A DNA stretch of 64,000 nucleotides from Dysosmobacter segnis (GCF_014297285.1 NZ_JACOQI010000004.1:121758-185757); one strand, 5' to 3'; positions 48,611 to 57,621 are shown, numbered from the stretch's first letter. Program-made: numbers and translations. The notes: generated by a model from the letters alone, not told the origin.

Positions 48611-49699
48611 ATGGAACAGCGCGCCTATCAAAAATGGACCCGGGGCCTACTTTTGGGGCTTGTGCTTGTGCTGACGGCCTGCGCCGCCATTGTATACAGG
48701 GTGGACCCTTGCTTTTACTACCGGATGCCCACGGACCGGGAGCCTGTTTTTTTCAGTGAACGCTACCAGACGGCGGGTATCGTCCGCAACAACCCGGCGG
48801 ACGTGGTGCTGCTTGGCTCCTCCATGACCGCCAACTGCTACGGCAGTCAGCTTGAGACCGTTTTCGGCGGCACGGGCCTGCGGCTCACCATTCCTGACGG
48901 CTATTTCAGTGAATTCGATCAGGTGATGGGCCTGCTGATGCGGACCCACCCGCCCAAGCGGGTGCTGTTCGCCATGGATACCAATATTTTCACCCGGTCT
49001 CCTGACGGTGTTACCGGTGCAATGCCCGATTATCTCTATGACGCCAGTACCATCAATGACGTGAAATACCTGTTGAATAAGGACGTGCTCTATTACAGCC
49101 TCTACGCCCTGATGGCCCAGCGCTGGGACGAGGGCGAAACGCTGGACAAGGGATTTTCGTGGATGGATACCGTCTGGTGGAACCACATGACCGCCTTGGA
49201 GGAATATACCCGGCCGGACATCGCACCGGAGCCGATGCCCCGGGACGGCCTGCTGGCGGACGCCGCCAAAAATCTGGCGGTGGCGGCAAGCTGGGCGGAG
49301 CGGTACCCGGAGGTGGAATTTGATTTTTACTTTTCCCCTTACAGCATCCTCTATTGGGACAAGATCGGCCGCATGGGAGAGACGGACGCCGTGTTTGCGG
49401 CGCTGGAGCTGGCCTGTGAAACGCTGCTGCCCTACGAGAACGTCACCCTTCACGGACTGCTGTTTGACCGGGATATCATCGAGCACCTGGACTACTACTG
49501 TGACTACGTTCACCACTCCGACGAGGCGGGCGCGCTGGCGCTGGAAAAGATCCATTCCGGTACCGATCGGCTGACCGAGAAAAATTATCGGGAAACTCTC
49601 GCCAACTGGCATGACTTTGTGGTAAACTACGACTACGATAAATTCTGGGACGATTACTACTGGTATCAGTTCCATACACCGGCAGGCGCAAAGACCTGA
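48611..49699 (+). CDS. SGNH/DltD-like membrane-anchored protein, MBOAT partner
   Basis: A 362-residue protein with an N-terminal membrane anchor (about 11-31) and an extracellular SGNH-like fold: LLGSSMTANCYGSQ (Ser-containing block I) and YVHHSDEAG (Asp/His block V). Such proteins (AlgX, AlgJ, DltD) finish acyl transfer begun by MBOAT enzymes. 17 bases after the MBOAT gene with AAAGGAGG. Confidence 0.85.
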   Translation: MEQRAYQKWTRGLLLGLVLVLTACAAIVYRVDPCFYYRMPTDREPVFFSERYQTAGIVRNNPADVVLLGSSMTANCYGSQLETVFGGTGLRLTIPDGYFSEFDQVMGLLMRTHPPKRVLFAMDTNIFTRSPDGVTGAMPDYLYDASTINDVKYLLNKDVLYYSLYALMAQRWDEGETLDKGFSWMDTVWWNHMTALEEYTRPDIAPEPMPRDGLLADAAKNLAVAASWAERYPEVEFDFYFSPYSILYWDKIGRMGETDAVFAALELACETLLPYENVTLHGLLFDRDIIEHLDYYCDYVHHSDEAGALALEKIHSGTDRLTEKNYRETLANWHDFVVNYDYDKFWDDYYWYQFHTPAGAKT

Positions 49700-49701
49700 C
49701 C

Positions 49702-49715
49702 GTTTCACATGAAAC
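49702..49715. promoter_or_regulatory. parS-like palindrome
   Basis: GTTTCACATGAAAC, one base off the centre of the ParB-binding consensus GTTNCACGTGAAAC, in the gap before lepA and about 43 kb from oriC. It could also be the stem of a weak leader hairpin. Confidence 0.4.
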
Positions 49716-49761
49716 CTGAGAATTCCGTCCCTTGGGACGTTTGCCTACGGAGGTTTTTTCT

Positions 49762-51567
49762 ATGACCAAGCAATCCAATATCCGAAATTTCTCCATCATT
49801 GCTCACATCGACCACGGCAAGTCCACTCTGGCGGACCGGCTGCTGGAGATCTGCGGCGCCGTTTCCCAGCGCCAGATGGAAAATCAGCTTTTAGACAACA
49901 TGGATCTGGAGCGGGAGCGGGGCATCACCATCAAGGCCCGTGCCGTGAAGCTGAACTACAAGGCTCAGGACGGCGAGACCTATGAACTGAACCTCATCGA
50001 CACGCCGGGCCATGTGGACTTCAACTACGAGGTTTCCCGGTCGCTGGCCGCCTGTGAGGGCGCTGTTCTGGTGGTGGACTCCACACAGGGCGTGGAGGCC
50101 CAGACCTTGGCCAACACTTATCTGGCTATGGAGCACGATCTGGAGATCCTCCCCGTGTTCAACAAGATCGACCTGCCTGCTGCGGACCCTCTGAAGTCCA
50201 AGCAGGAGGTAGAGGACATCATCGGCCTGCCCGCCATGGACGCCCCGGAAATCTCCGCCAAGATGGGCATCAACATCGAGGCGGTGCTGGAGGATATTGT
50301 CCGCAATGTTCCGGCTCCCAAGGGTGATCCCAAGGCCCCGCTGAAGGCGCTGGTCTTTGACAGCCAGTATGACAGCTATCGGGGCGTGGTGGTGTATTTC
50401 CGCATCATGGAGGGCACCATGCGCACCGGTCAGACCATCAAAATGATGGCCACCGGAGCGTCCTATCAGATCGTGGAGTGCGGTCATCTGCTGCCCTTGG
50501 GTCTGGAGCCCTGCGATTCCCTGTCTGCCGGTGAGGTGGGCTATTTTACAGCTTCTATCAAGACCGTCAGTGATACCCGGATCGGTGACACCATCACCGA
50601 CGCGGCGAACCCCACGGCGGAGCCCCTGCCGGGCTACCGGCCGGTGCAGTCCATGGTCTACTGCGGCATTTACACCGAGGATGGCTCCAAGTACCCCGAC
50701 CTGCGGGACGCGCTGGAAAAATTGCAGCTGAATGACGCATCCCTGAGCTTCGAGCCGGAGTCCTCCGCCGCTCTGGGCTTCGGTTTTCGCTGCGGCTTCT
50801 TGGGAATGCTCCACATGGAGGTCATTCAGGAGCGTTTGGAACGGGAATTTGACCTGGATCTGGTGACCACCCTCCCCTCCGTTATCTACCACGTTTATAA
50901 GACCAACGGCGAACTGGTGACGGTGGACAATCCCCACAACTACCCGGACCCCTCCCTCATCGAGCGGGCGGAGGAGCCTTACGTCAAGGTGAACATCATC
51001 GCCCCCAACGAGTATGTGGGCAACATCATGCCCATGTGTCAGGACCGCCGGGGCGAGTTCAAGGATATGCAGTATCTGGACACACATCTGGTGGAGCTGC
51101 ATTACCAGATGCCCCTGAACGAGATCATTTATGACTTTTTCGATGCCCTGAAGGCCAACACCAAGGGCTACGCCTCTCTGGACTATGAGCTTTCCGGCTA
51201 CCGTCCCAGCGATCTGGTGAAGGTGGACCTGCTGCTCAACGGCGATCAGGTGGATGCGCTGAGCTTCATCGCCCACCGGGACAAGGCCTACCCCCGTGCC
51301 CGCCGTCTGTGCGAGAAGCTGAAGGAGAACATTCCCCGCCAGCTCTTTGAGATCCCCATTCAGGCGGCCATCGGCGGCCGGGTCATCGCCCGGGAGACCG
51401 TGAAGGCCATGCGGAAGGACGTGCTGGCCAAGTGCTACGGCGGCGACGTCACCCGTAAGAAAAAGCTGCTGGAAAAGCAGAAGGAAGGCAAAAAGAAGAT
51501 GCGGGCCTTGGGCACTGTCCAAATGCCCACGGAGGCGTTCCTGGCTGTCCTCAAGCTGGATGAATAA
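49762..51567 (+). CDS. lepA: Elongation factor 4 (LepA)
   Basis: Ribosomal back-translocase GTPase. The 601 residues show the G1 motif [10 protein letters not shown]2/G3 [10 protein letters not shown] and [12 protein letters not shown], the EF-G-like domains and the LepA C-terminal domain ending [14 protein letters not shown]. Start at 49762 with GGAGG upstream. The last 15 codons recur 283 bases downstream in a second, synonymously diverged copy. Confidence 0.98.
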   Translation: MTKQSNIRNFSIIAHIDHGKSTLADRLLEICGAVSQRQMENQLLDNMDLERERGITIKARAVKLNYKAQDGETYELNLIDTPGHVDFNYEVSRSLAACEGAVLVVDSTQGVEAQTLANTYLAMEHDLEILPVFNKIDLPAADPLKSKQEVEDIIGLPAMDAPEISAKMGINIEAVLEDIVRNVPAPKGDPKAPLKALVFDSQYDSYRGVVVYFRIMEGTMRTGQTIKMMATGASYQIVECGHLLPLGLEPCDSLSAGEVGYFTASIKTVSDTRIGDTITDAANPTAEPLPGYRPVQSMVYCGIYTEDGSKYPDLRDALEKLQLNDASLSFEPESSAALGFGFRCGFLGMLHMEVIQERLEREFDLDLVTTLPSVIYHVYKTNGELVTVDNPHNYPDPSLIERAEEPYVKVNIIAPNEYVGNIMPMCQDRRGEFKDMQYLDTHLVELHYQMPLNEIIYDFFDALKANTKGYASLDYELSGYRPSDLVKVDLLLNGDQVDALSFIAHRDKAYPRARRLCEKLKENIPRQLFEIPIQAAIGGRVIARETVKAMRKDVLAKCYGGDVTRKKKLLEKQKEGKKKMRALGTVQMPTEAFLAVLKLDE

Positions 51568-51850
51568 TCTCTTTTTGCCTTCCTGCGAGCCGCAAAGCGG
51601 CGAGCCGGCGCTGTGCGCCGTTATTTCAATCAGCTTTTGAAACGCGGAGCGTTTTCAAAAGGCAAAAAGAAGATGCGGGTCTAAACAGGGCTCCCGCCGA
51701 AACCCAGCGTTAGCGGTTTCGGTGGGAAAAGGAGGCGCAAGGGAGCAAATGAACGCTTTGCCGCAGGCGGAGCGGAAGTTAAGCGGACTTTGCGACGACG
51801 CGCAGATGCCTACCGAAGCCTTCCTGGCTGTCCTCAAACTGGACGAGTAA
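51485..51850 (+). repeat. Duplicated, interrupted 3' end of lepA
   Basis: Copy 1 is the end of lepA. Copy 2 is in two parts: 51659-51679 is identical to 51485-51505, and 51806-51850 matches 51523-51567 with seven differences, all at third positions and all synonymous (both encode [14 protein letters not shown] and a stop). About 125 bases, with the hairpin CCCGCCGAAACC/GGTTTCGGTGGG, replace about 17 bases between the parts. A palindrome-rich spacer (51568-51658) separates the two tails. No gene is seen in the 51568-51929 gap. Confidence 0.92.
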
Positions 51851-51885
51851 CACGTTTTTCAACCCTATATCTGCCATATAAACGA

Positions 51886-51923
51886 AACAGCCCCCGCCCG
51901 GATTACCGGACGGGGGCTGTTTT
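51886..51923. terminator. Terminator between lepA and the SLH gene
   Basis: A long GC stem, AACAGCCCCCGCCCGG with CCGGACGGGGGCTGTT, T-rich on both outer sides; it serves the convergent genes on each side. Confidence 0.88.
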
Positions 51924-51929
51924 GCATGT

Positions 51930-54900
51930 TTACATCAGGTTGTAGAGAATCTTGGCCATTTGGCCGCGGGTGATGTTGCTGTGGGGCTTGAAGCTGCCGT
52001 CACTGTAGCCGTTGATGACCCCCTGAGCCGCCATGGTGCGGATGTAGTAGTCGGCGTAGCCGGGGATCTTGCCGCTGTCGGTGAAGGTCAGGTCCGCCAG
52101 CGCGTAGCCCTTAGCCTGGGTGCGGCCGATCATGGCGGCAGCCTGGGCGCGGGTCAAAGCGTTGTTGGGATTGAAATACAGGCGGCCGTTTTTCTCCGCG
52201 CCGGAGATGACGCCTTCGGTATAAAGTGCCTTGACTGCGGGAATGGCGTATTCCGGGATGATGTCCAGATCCGCGAAGGGCAGAGACACATCAGCGTACT
52301 TGCTCTCGTCCAGCTTCAGATAGCGGTAGAGCATGACGGCGAACTGGGCCCGGCTGATATTCTGGTTGGGGCGGAAGGTGCCGTCACTGTAGCCGGTGGT
52401 AATGTTGGCATTATACAGGAAGTCCACATAGGTGGCGGCCCAGTAATCATTGATGTCACTGAACTTGTGGTCCACGTTGTAGGAATCGATGTCCACGCTG
52501 GCCCGGCCGATATTGCCGGAGGCATCCACAGCGGTAACGGTAATCCGCAGGGCATCCCCGCTCTCACCGGGGGCGGGGAGCGTGTACTGGAAGGAACCGG
52601 TCTTGGCATCATAGTTTTCCAGAGGCTCCGCGACACCGTTTCTCGTCACCGTAATGGAGGAAGCGGGCAGAACGCCGTCCACCAGATCGGAGACCTTCAC
52701 GCTGATCGTCTGAGTCTGCTCATCCAGTGCGGCTGTCACCGTCGGCGGGGCGTTATCCACCGTGCCGGGGAAGGCGGCTACCAGTTGGTCGATATAAACT
52801 GTGCCGCTGCGGGGGGTGTCGGCGTAGGTCACCTGAATATGGTCCCAAGTGGCATCCGTAGTGGAGGGTGCATAAATGACCACGCCGCTCAGGGTGAAGT
52901 ACTGGGGCAGCGGCACGTTGATCTGCTTCCAGCCGGTGAAGTCCAGCGTGGTGACGGGCAACTCCAGGTCGCTCTTGATGTCACCGGTGTAGAGGAAAGA
53001 GAGCTGGTTGCCGGAGCCGTCGCCGTAGACCCAGAGGTTCAGGGCTGTGTAGGGCGTTTGCAGATTGGAGAAGGAGCCTGCCATGGCCTGAGAATAGTAG
53101 CCGGTGTCCTCCGGGAGCACATAGTCCAGCTTTCCGGCGTAATGGCCTCGCTGGACATAGTCGCTGGCATTGGTGCGGGAAACCGTCAAATAGTAGCCGC
53201 TGAAGAAGCGCGTATCCGGAGTTTCAAAGTCCTCGATGGTTTGCAGGGCCACCTGAGCCACCGTGACGGGGATAGTCAGGCTCTTGTCCCCGGCGGAGAC
53301 CGTCAGGTTTCCGGTGCCGGGGGCGGAGGCGGTGAACACGCCGTGCTCATCCACCGTGCCGATGTCCCCGGAAACAGACCAGGTAAAGGCTTCATTGGTT
53401 GCCGTCAGAGGCAGATGGTTCCAGACGGCCCCAGCGGTGAGAGCGGTCTTGCTGCCGGGGGTCACGGTAAGCTCCGTCAGGTTGGAGGCACCGTTTTTCA
53501 GGGTCAGATTGTCCGGGTTGCGGATGGCGTGGACCACGGTGCTGCCCTTGGCCCCCCGGCCAGAGGCCGTCACGGTGATATCGCCGCCGGAGGCGGGGGT
53601 AGTCAGCAGATAGCGGCCGTCCTCTTGCTCCGCAATGCTGCCGGCGCTGGCGGACAGTGTATAGCTGGCATCCATGGGGATGTAATTGCTGTCCACACCG
53701 GAGGCTGTGACGGACACGGCACTGCCGGCCAGCACATAGTCACCGGCGGCGTTGACGTAGAAATGATCCAGCCGCCCGCTGGAGCGGTCCGAGGCCACTA
53801 AAAACACCTGATTTGTGACCTTGCGCCCGGTCTCGGAGGGACGGTTGATGATGGTGGCCGCTGTGGAATCCGGCGTTGTCACCGCCAGATTGGTGGAGCC
53901 GCCGCCGTCCAGACACAGAACCGTCTGGCAGCCCAGTTCCAACAGCCGCTCCCCTACCTGAGACAGAGACGCGCCGATGGAATAGCCGGTCTTGCGGCCA
54001 TCGATGGTGTAGAAGACCAAGGTGCCGTCCGCCTTCTGGCCCACGGCGGTGCGGGGATTGCTCCCGGCGGCCAGGTTGGGGACCACAGCTCCGTTTTCCG
54101 CCAGACAGTAGAGCGCGCCGATGGCATACTCTACATCCTCCCAGCCATCGTTGGCGGAGACGGTGAGGGTCAGTTCACTTCCCTGTGGGATGTTTTGCAG
54201 TGCGGTGGTATAGTAGCTGTCCGCCTGCAAATTGGCGGAGAGAACGATCTGATCCGGCGCAAGGCTGGTGACGGCGGTCTCTTCCACCCTGTTAACCCGG
54301 AGGGTGACAGTGGAGCCGATGGCCAGCTTCCCCTGCTCCACGGTGCAGACTACATTGATACCGGGTTCCGTGGTGCCGGTGGTGTGCTTGGCGTTAAAAT
54401 CGTATGTATAGAGGTAAAGGCCGCTGTTGGTGCGGGCCTTGTTCACCGCCGCCACCGGCCGGACCAGCTCTGTGGAGTTTCCGAAGCCGTCATCCACGGC
54501 ATAACCCAGATTTGCGGAGACCTTGACGCCGGGTTTGCCCAAAATGGCAGAGCCGTCCGCCCGGAAGCCGATGGCGTAATATCCGGCGTCACTGCTGCGG
54601 AGCAGTCCCTCCGTCACCACCATGCCAATGGGCAGGCCGGTGGAGACATTATAGAAATCGCCGTTGATGCCGGCCACCACCCGGTAGCCGTCCTCTTCCA
54701 GCAGCGCGGCCATGTCCGCTACGCTGGAACGGTCTGTCAGCGCGTCGCCGTAGGTGACGATGGGGGTCACAGCCTTGTTAGGCGTGTAGGTGATGAGATT
54801 TTCCGTCCGGAGATCGGAGTAAGTTGTACTCCAGAATACATTGGTGGAAAGCTGGGTCTCCTGGTGGAGAAGTGTGTCCTTGGCGGACAGATCCTCCCCC

Positions 54901-54992
54901 AGCGCGTTTGACGCGGCGGCGGGCAGAGTCAGCGCGCTGATGAGACTGAGGGACAGCAGCAGGGATGTGAGTTTACGGATGCGATGCTTCAT
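51930..54992 (-). CDS. Secreted phosphodiester glycosidase (NAGPA/DUF2233) with SLH anchor
   Basis: A 1020-residue surface protein. Signal peptide (about 1-27, LTSLLLSLSLISALTLPAAA); NAGPA-type phosphodiester glycosidase domain (about 60-400) with VVAGINGDFYN and TVLCLDGGGSTNL; Ig-like/beta-rich middle; and three S-layer-homology repeats at the C-terminus (YWAATYVDFLYNANITTGYS, RAQFAVMLYRYL, RAQAAAMIGRTQ, RGQMAKILYNLM). It probably acts on wall or capsule glycan phosphodiesters (inference). AGGAGGTTCCT precedes the start. Confidence 0.9.
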   Translation of the reverse strand: MKHRIRKLTSLLLSLSLISALTLPAAASNALGEDLSAKDTLLHQETQLSTNVFWSTTYSDLRTENLITYTPNKAVTPIVTYGDALTDRSSVADMAALLEEDGYRVVAGINGDFYNVSTGLPIGMVVTEGLLRSSDAGYYAIGFRADGSAILGKPGVKVSANLGYAVDDGFGNSTELVRPVAAVNKARTNSGLYLYTYDFNAKHTTGTTEPGINVVCTVEQGKLAIGSTVTLRVNRVEETAVTSLAPDQIVLSANLQADSYYTTALQNIPQGSELTLTVSANDGWEDVEYAIGALYCLAENGAVVPNLAAGSNPRTAVGQKADGTLVFYTIDGRKTGYSIGASLSQVGERLLELGCQTVLCLDGGGSTNLAVTTPDSTAATIINRPSETGRKVTNQVFLVASDRSSGRLDHFYVNAAGDYVLAGSAVSVTASGVDSNYIPMDASYTLSASAGSIAEQEDGRYLLTTPASGGDITVTASGRGAKGSTVVHAIRNPDNLTLKNGASNLTELTVTPGSKTALTAGAVWNHLPLTATNEAFTWSVSGDIGTVDEHGVFTASAPGTGNLTVSAGDKSLTIPVTVAQVALQTIEDFETPDTRFFSGYYLTVSRTNASDYVQRGHYAGKLDYVLPEDTGYYSQAMAGSFSNLQTPYTALNLWVYGDGSGNQLSFLYTGDIKSDLELPVTTLDFTGWKQINVPLPQYFTLSGVVIYAPSTTDATWDHIQVTYADTPRSGTVYIDQLVAAFPGTVDNAPPTVTAALDEQTQTISVKVSDLVDGVLPASSITVTRNGVAEPLENYDAKTGSFQYTLPAPGESGDALRITVTAVDASGNIGRASVDIDSYNVDHKFSDINDYWAATYVDFLYNANITTGYSDGTFRPNQNISRAQFAVMLYRYLKLDESKYADVSLPFADLDIIPEYAIPAVKALYTEGVISGAEKNGRLYFNPNNALTRAQAAAMIGRTQAKGYALADLTFTDSGKIPGYADYYIRTMAAQGVINGYSDGSFKPHSNITRGQMAKILYNLM

Positions 54993-55150
54993 AGGAACCT
55001 CCTATCGGTACAGGTCCGGGAAACTCCGGACAGGGTGGTCTACATAACACCCATAGCATAGCATAGATGCAGGATGAAGTAAATGAAAAAAGTGTTACAA
55101 AATCGGTGGGATCTTCCAGTAAGTCCGCAGCCTTTGACGGCGGAAAGCTG

Positions 55151-55179
55151 TTGCAAAAAAGGAAGGTTTCCGTTATAAT
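55151..55179 (+). promoter_or_regulatory. Promoter of the ferredoxin gene
   Basis: TTGCAA (55151-55156) and TATAAT (55174-55179), 17-base spacing, about 25 bases before the start codon. Confidence 0.8.
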
Positions 55180-55204
55180 ATTCATGCGAAAAGGAGGCGG
55201 CAAT

Positions 55205-55393
55205 ATGACAGTAACGGTTGATGATAAGCGCTGCATCGGCTGCGGTATGTGCGCCGCCGCCGTACCGGAGGTGTTTCAGGTCATTGGGCGGGTGTCCACG
55301 GTGCTCTCCCAGCCTGCGAAGGAACGGTTCTTCCGGGTATTGGATGCCGCAAACGGCTGTCCGGTGAACGCGATCCAGGCAGAGCGGCGTTGA
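55205..55393 (+). CDS. Small 4Fe-4S ferredoxin
   Basis: A 62-residue electron carrier, TVTVDDKRCIGCGMC, with the last cysteine in NGCPVNAI: one cubane cluster, as in monocluster ferredoxins of thermotogales and desulfovibrios. Start at 55205 with AAGGAGG upstream; a longer in-frame reading begins before the promoter and is rejected. Confidence 0.93.
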   Translation: MTVTVDDKRCIGCGMCAAAVPEVFQVIGRVSTVLSQPAKERFFRVLDAANGCPVNAIQAERR

Positions 55394-55438
55394 AAAAACG
55401 AGACCGCAAAAAAAGAAAAAGAAAATCAGAAAAATGGC

Positions 55439-55467
55439 TTGACAATTTTCTGCCCATCTGTTATAGT
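55439..55467 (+). promoter_or_regulatory. Promoter of the tRNA cluster
   Basis: TTGACA (55439-55444) and TATAGT (55462-55467), 17-base spacing, 26 bases before tRNA-Met. Confidence 0.88.
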
Positions 55468-55493
55468 AATTCGTGCCTATTTGAGGCAGATAT

Positions 55494-55570
55494 GGCGGCG
55501 TAGCTCAGCTGGCTAGAGCATTCGGTTCATACCCGGAGTGTCACTGGTTCAAGTCCAGTCGCCGCTACCA
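55494..55570 (+). tRNA. tRNA-Met(CAT), elongator type
   Basis: 77 nt with encoded CCA; anticodon loop TTCATAC between TTCGG and CCGGA, T-arm GGTTCAAGTCC, acceptor GGCGGCG/CGCCGCT. It has a G1-U72 wobble end and no initiator features. Confidence 0.93.
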
Positions 55571-55571
55571 T

Positions 55572-55727
55572 GATCCGGAGACGTCACGTGACGTCTCCCG
55601 GATCTTCCCGGCCCGTTGGTCAAGTGGTTAAGACACGGCCCTTTCACGGCTGTAACATGGGTTCGAATCCCGTACGGGTCACCAACCTATCAGACGTCGT
55701 GAGTGGCGTCTGATAGGCCAACTAAAA
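55572..55727. repeat. Hairpins in the tRNA spacers
   Basis: The spacer between tRNA-Met and tRNA-Glu is a near-perfect inverted repeat (GATCCGG-AGACGTCACGT and mirror). The spacer after tRNA-Glu contains CCTATCAGACG/CGTCTGATAGG. Neither has a T-run, so they are more likely processing or spacing structures than terminators. Confidence 0.7.
55610..55684 (+). tRNA. tRNA-Glu(TTC)
   Basis: 75 nt with encoded CCA; anticodon TTC in the loop CTTTCAC, T-arm GGTTCGAATCC, acceptor GGCCCGT/ACGGGTC. Confidence 0.93.
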
Positions 55728-55730
55728 AAT

Positions 55731-55807
55731 GGAGGCTTAGCTCAGCTGGTTAGAGCGCATGCTTCACACGCATGAGGCCACTGGTTCGAGTCCAGTAGTC
55801 TCCACCA
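55731..55807 (+). tRNA. tRNA-Val(CAC), integration site of the island
   Basis: 77 nt with encoded CCA; anticodon CAC in TTCACAC, stem GCATG/CATGA-type, T-arm GGTTCGAGTCC, acceptor GGAGGCT/AGTCTCC. From the anticodon on, the sequence recurs at 63731, marking it as the attachment site of the downstream island. The gene stays intact. Confidence 0.94.
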
Positions 55808-55911
55808 AAAATCGCCGGAATCGCCTGATTCCGGTGATTTTCTTTCATAATCCGCAACTTTTTGAGGTGCTTAATTTTCGCCGTTTCTTTAAGACTCACA
55901 CGCTGACCCAC
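55762..55911 (+). repeat. Left attachment repeat (attL)
   Basis: Tyrosine-recombinase attachment site within and just after tRNA-Val. Includes the hairpin AATCGCCGGAATC/GATTCCGGTGATT (about 55811-55836), which can terminate the tRNA transcript, and ends in the motif TGACCCAC (55904-55911). Confidence 0.9.
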
Positions 55912-55937
55912 ACGGGGAAAGGGCCGGAAAGTACCGG

Positions 55938-55979
55938 ACAGGGCCAGACAGGAATTTTCCTGTCTGGCCCTGTTTTTTT
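55938..55979 (+). terminator. Strong terminator at the 3' end of the integrase gene
   Basis: A 17-bp perfect stem (55938-55954 with 55957-55973, core CAGGGCCAGACAGGAA) followed by TTTTTTT on the plus strand. It would stop tRNA-operon transcription from entering the island. Confidence 0.9.
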
Positions 55980-57138
55980 ACCGCATCTGCTGGCTGATGA
56001 CCCCGCCGATGGTGTCCGCCGCGTCCTGTTTCATCTGGGCCGTGGCGTGAGTATAGGTGTTCAGGGTGAACCCTGCCGAGTAGTGGCCCAGCGCGCCAGA
56101 CAGTGTTTTCACGTCCACTCCGCTTTTCAGCGACAGCGTGGCGAAGGTGTGGCGAAGATCGTGAAACCGGATGTGCTCCGTACCGATGGCCTTCAAAATT
56201 TTGTCATGGGTTCTCCGGAAAGCGTCCGGGTCATACATGGTTCCGGTTTTGGGCGATGGGAACAGATACGAATTGCGAGGGTGCTTTTTGCGCTCGGCAA
56301 TCAGCAGGTCGACCGCCTGCTGAGGGAGAGCCAGCGTTCGCACGGAGTTGCGTGTTTTCGGCGGACTGACTACTAACTCGCCGTTGATGCGATTTACCTG
56401 TTTCGTGACGGCAAGCGTCCGGTTTTCAACGTCCAAGTCCGTCCATTGGAGGGCCAGCAGCTCCCCTCTCCGTAGGCCGGTGGTCAACTCCAAGTAGAAG
56501 GCCGCCAGCAATCCTCTCTTTTCCGCCTCGGCAAGATACAGGCCGATTTTTTCCTGCGGCAGGATCTTCATTTCTTCCTTTTCAAACTGCGGCAGCTTGC
56601 AGCCTTGTGCGGGGTTGGCGAGGAGCAGGTGCTCCGCCACCGCCTGCTCCAGGCAGTTGTGCAGTAGTGTGTGGACGCCCCGCACCACTCTGGGGCTGAG
56701 GCTTTTGTCCTTGAGTTCAGGAAAATTTTTGCGCTGGACTCGTCCAGTTTTCAGGAGGTTGTTGTAAAACCGCTGGATCTGAATGGTGGTCAGCTTGTCC
56801 AGCGGGATGCTGCCGATTCCGGGGATGATGTGGCTCTCGATGTAGTTGGTGTAGTAGGATTTTGTGTTGGGTCGGATGCGGGGCTCAGCGTAGACCTCGT
56901 ACCACATTTTCATCCACGAACTGACTGTGTAAGCCCCGGCTTTGGATACATCCAGCTGCTGACTTTCGCTGATTGCGGTCTTGAGTTTCTCCTTCACCTC
57001 GGCCTGCGTCTTGCCCAGCACGTTCTTGATGATCCGCTTTCCGGTCTCCGGGTCATAGCCTGCGGTGTAACGGCCTTCCCATCGGCCGTCCTTTCGTTTT
57101 CGGATATTGCCTTCTCCGTTTGCTCGTCGCTTTGGCAT
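55978..57138 (-). CDS. int: Tyrosine recombinase/integrase of the island
   Basis: A 386-residue phage-type integrase. An N-terminal arm-binding region (GEGNIRKRKDGRWEGRYTAG) and SAM-like core-binding domain (about 60-170) precede the catalytic domain: TTGLRRGELLALQW (Arg), KTRNSVR (Lys region), HDLRHTFAT, LGHYS, and NTYTH with the nucleophile Tyr. The ATG at 57138 has AAAGGGG upstream; an in-frame TTG 21 bases earlier is less likely. Confidence 0.95.
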   Translation of the reverse strand: MPKRRANGEGNIRKRKDGRWEGRYTAGYDPETGKRIIKNVLGKTQAEVKEKLKTAISESQQLDVSKAGAYTVSSWMKMWYEVYAEPRIRPNTKSYYTNYIESHIIPGIGSIPLDKLTTIQIQRFYNNLLKTGRVQRKNFPELKDKSLSPRVVRGVHTLLHNCLEQAVAEHLLLANPAQGCKLPQFEKEEMKILPQEKIGLYLAEAEKRGLLAAFYLELTTGLRRGELLALQWTDLDVENRTLAVTKQVNRINGELVVSPPKTRNSVRTLALPQQAVDLLIAERKKHPRNSYLFPSPKTGTMYDPDAFRRTHDKILKAIGTEHIRFHDLRHTFATLSLKSGVDVKTLSGALGHYSAGFTLNTYTHATAQMKQDAADTIGGVISQQMR

Positions 57139-57564
57139 AAAATCAACCCCTTTCGGCAACGAACAATACCGTAACCAAGAGGGAAAAGCTATCCAAAGAC
57201 GGAACAGTTATCAGAAAGTTATCATTTGCCCCATCGGAGTTGCACCGCCCAATCTTTGTCTATTGCGGCGCAAATCTTGCGCTGCCGGGGACATTCTCTT
57301 TAGTTACAGCGGTGCGATTTTTGGACGGTTGAAAGTCTCTTTTCATTGACTACAGCGGCGCAAAATATGTACGATCTGCGCTGAAAATCGCCGCTGCACA
57401 AAATCACTTTTTCTGGTGGTTGAAAACGGGAAATTTCTCAAACGCCTGCGGAACGGTCACCTTGAAAAGTCTGTTGCCACAGGCATTTGCCGCGTCCAAC
57501 GTTCACCCAAGACCGCGAAAACGCCCGCCAAGGTGCACCTTAGACTGCGGTTTCAAAACCCCGG

Positions 57565-57621
57565 AAAGCCCCGCACTGCGGGGCTTTGTGGCTGAGAGGT
57601 GCCCAATTACGGGCACCTCTC
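57565..57621. repeat. Two adjacent perfect hairpins
   Basis: AAAGCCCCGC/GCGGGGCTTT (57565-57574 with 57578-57587, loop ACT) and GAGAGGTGCCC/GGGCACCTCTC (57594-57604 with 57611-57621). The second is followed by TTTATCTT. They may end a transcript or be parts of a small RNA. Confidence 0.8.

Noticed and set aside
51960..53801. 613-codon plus-strand open frame
   Set aside because: Antisense of the SLH-anchored glycosidase.
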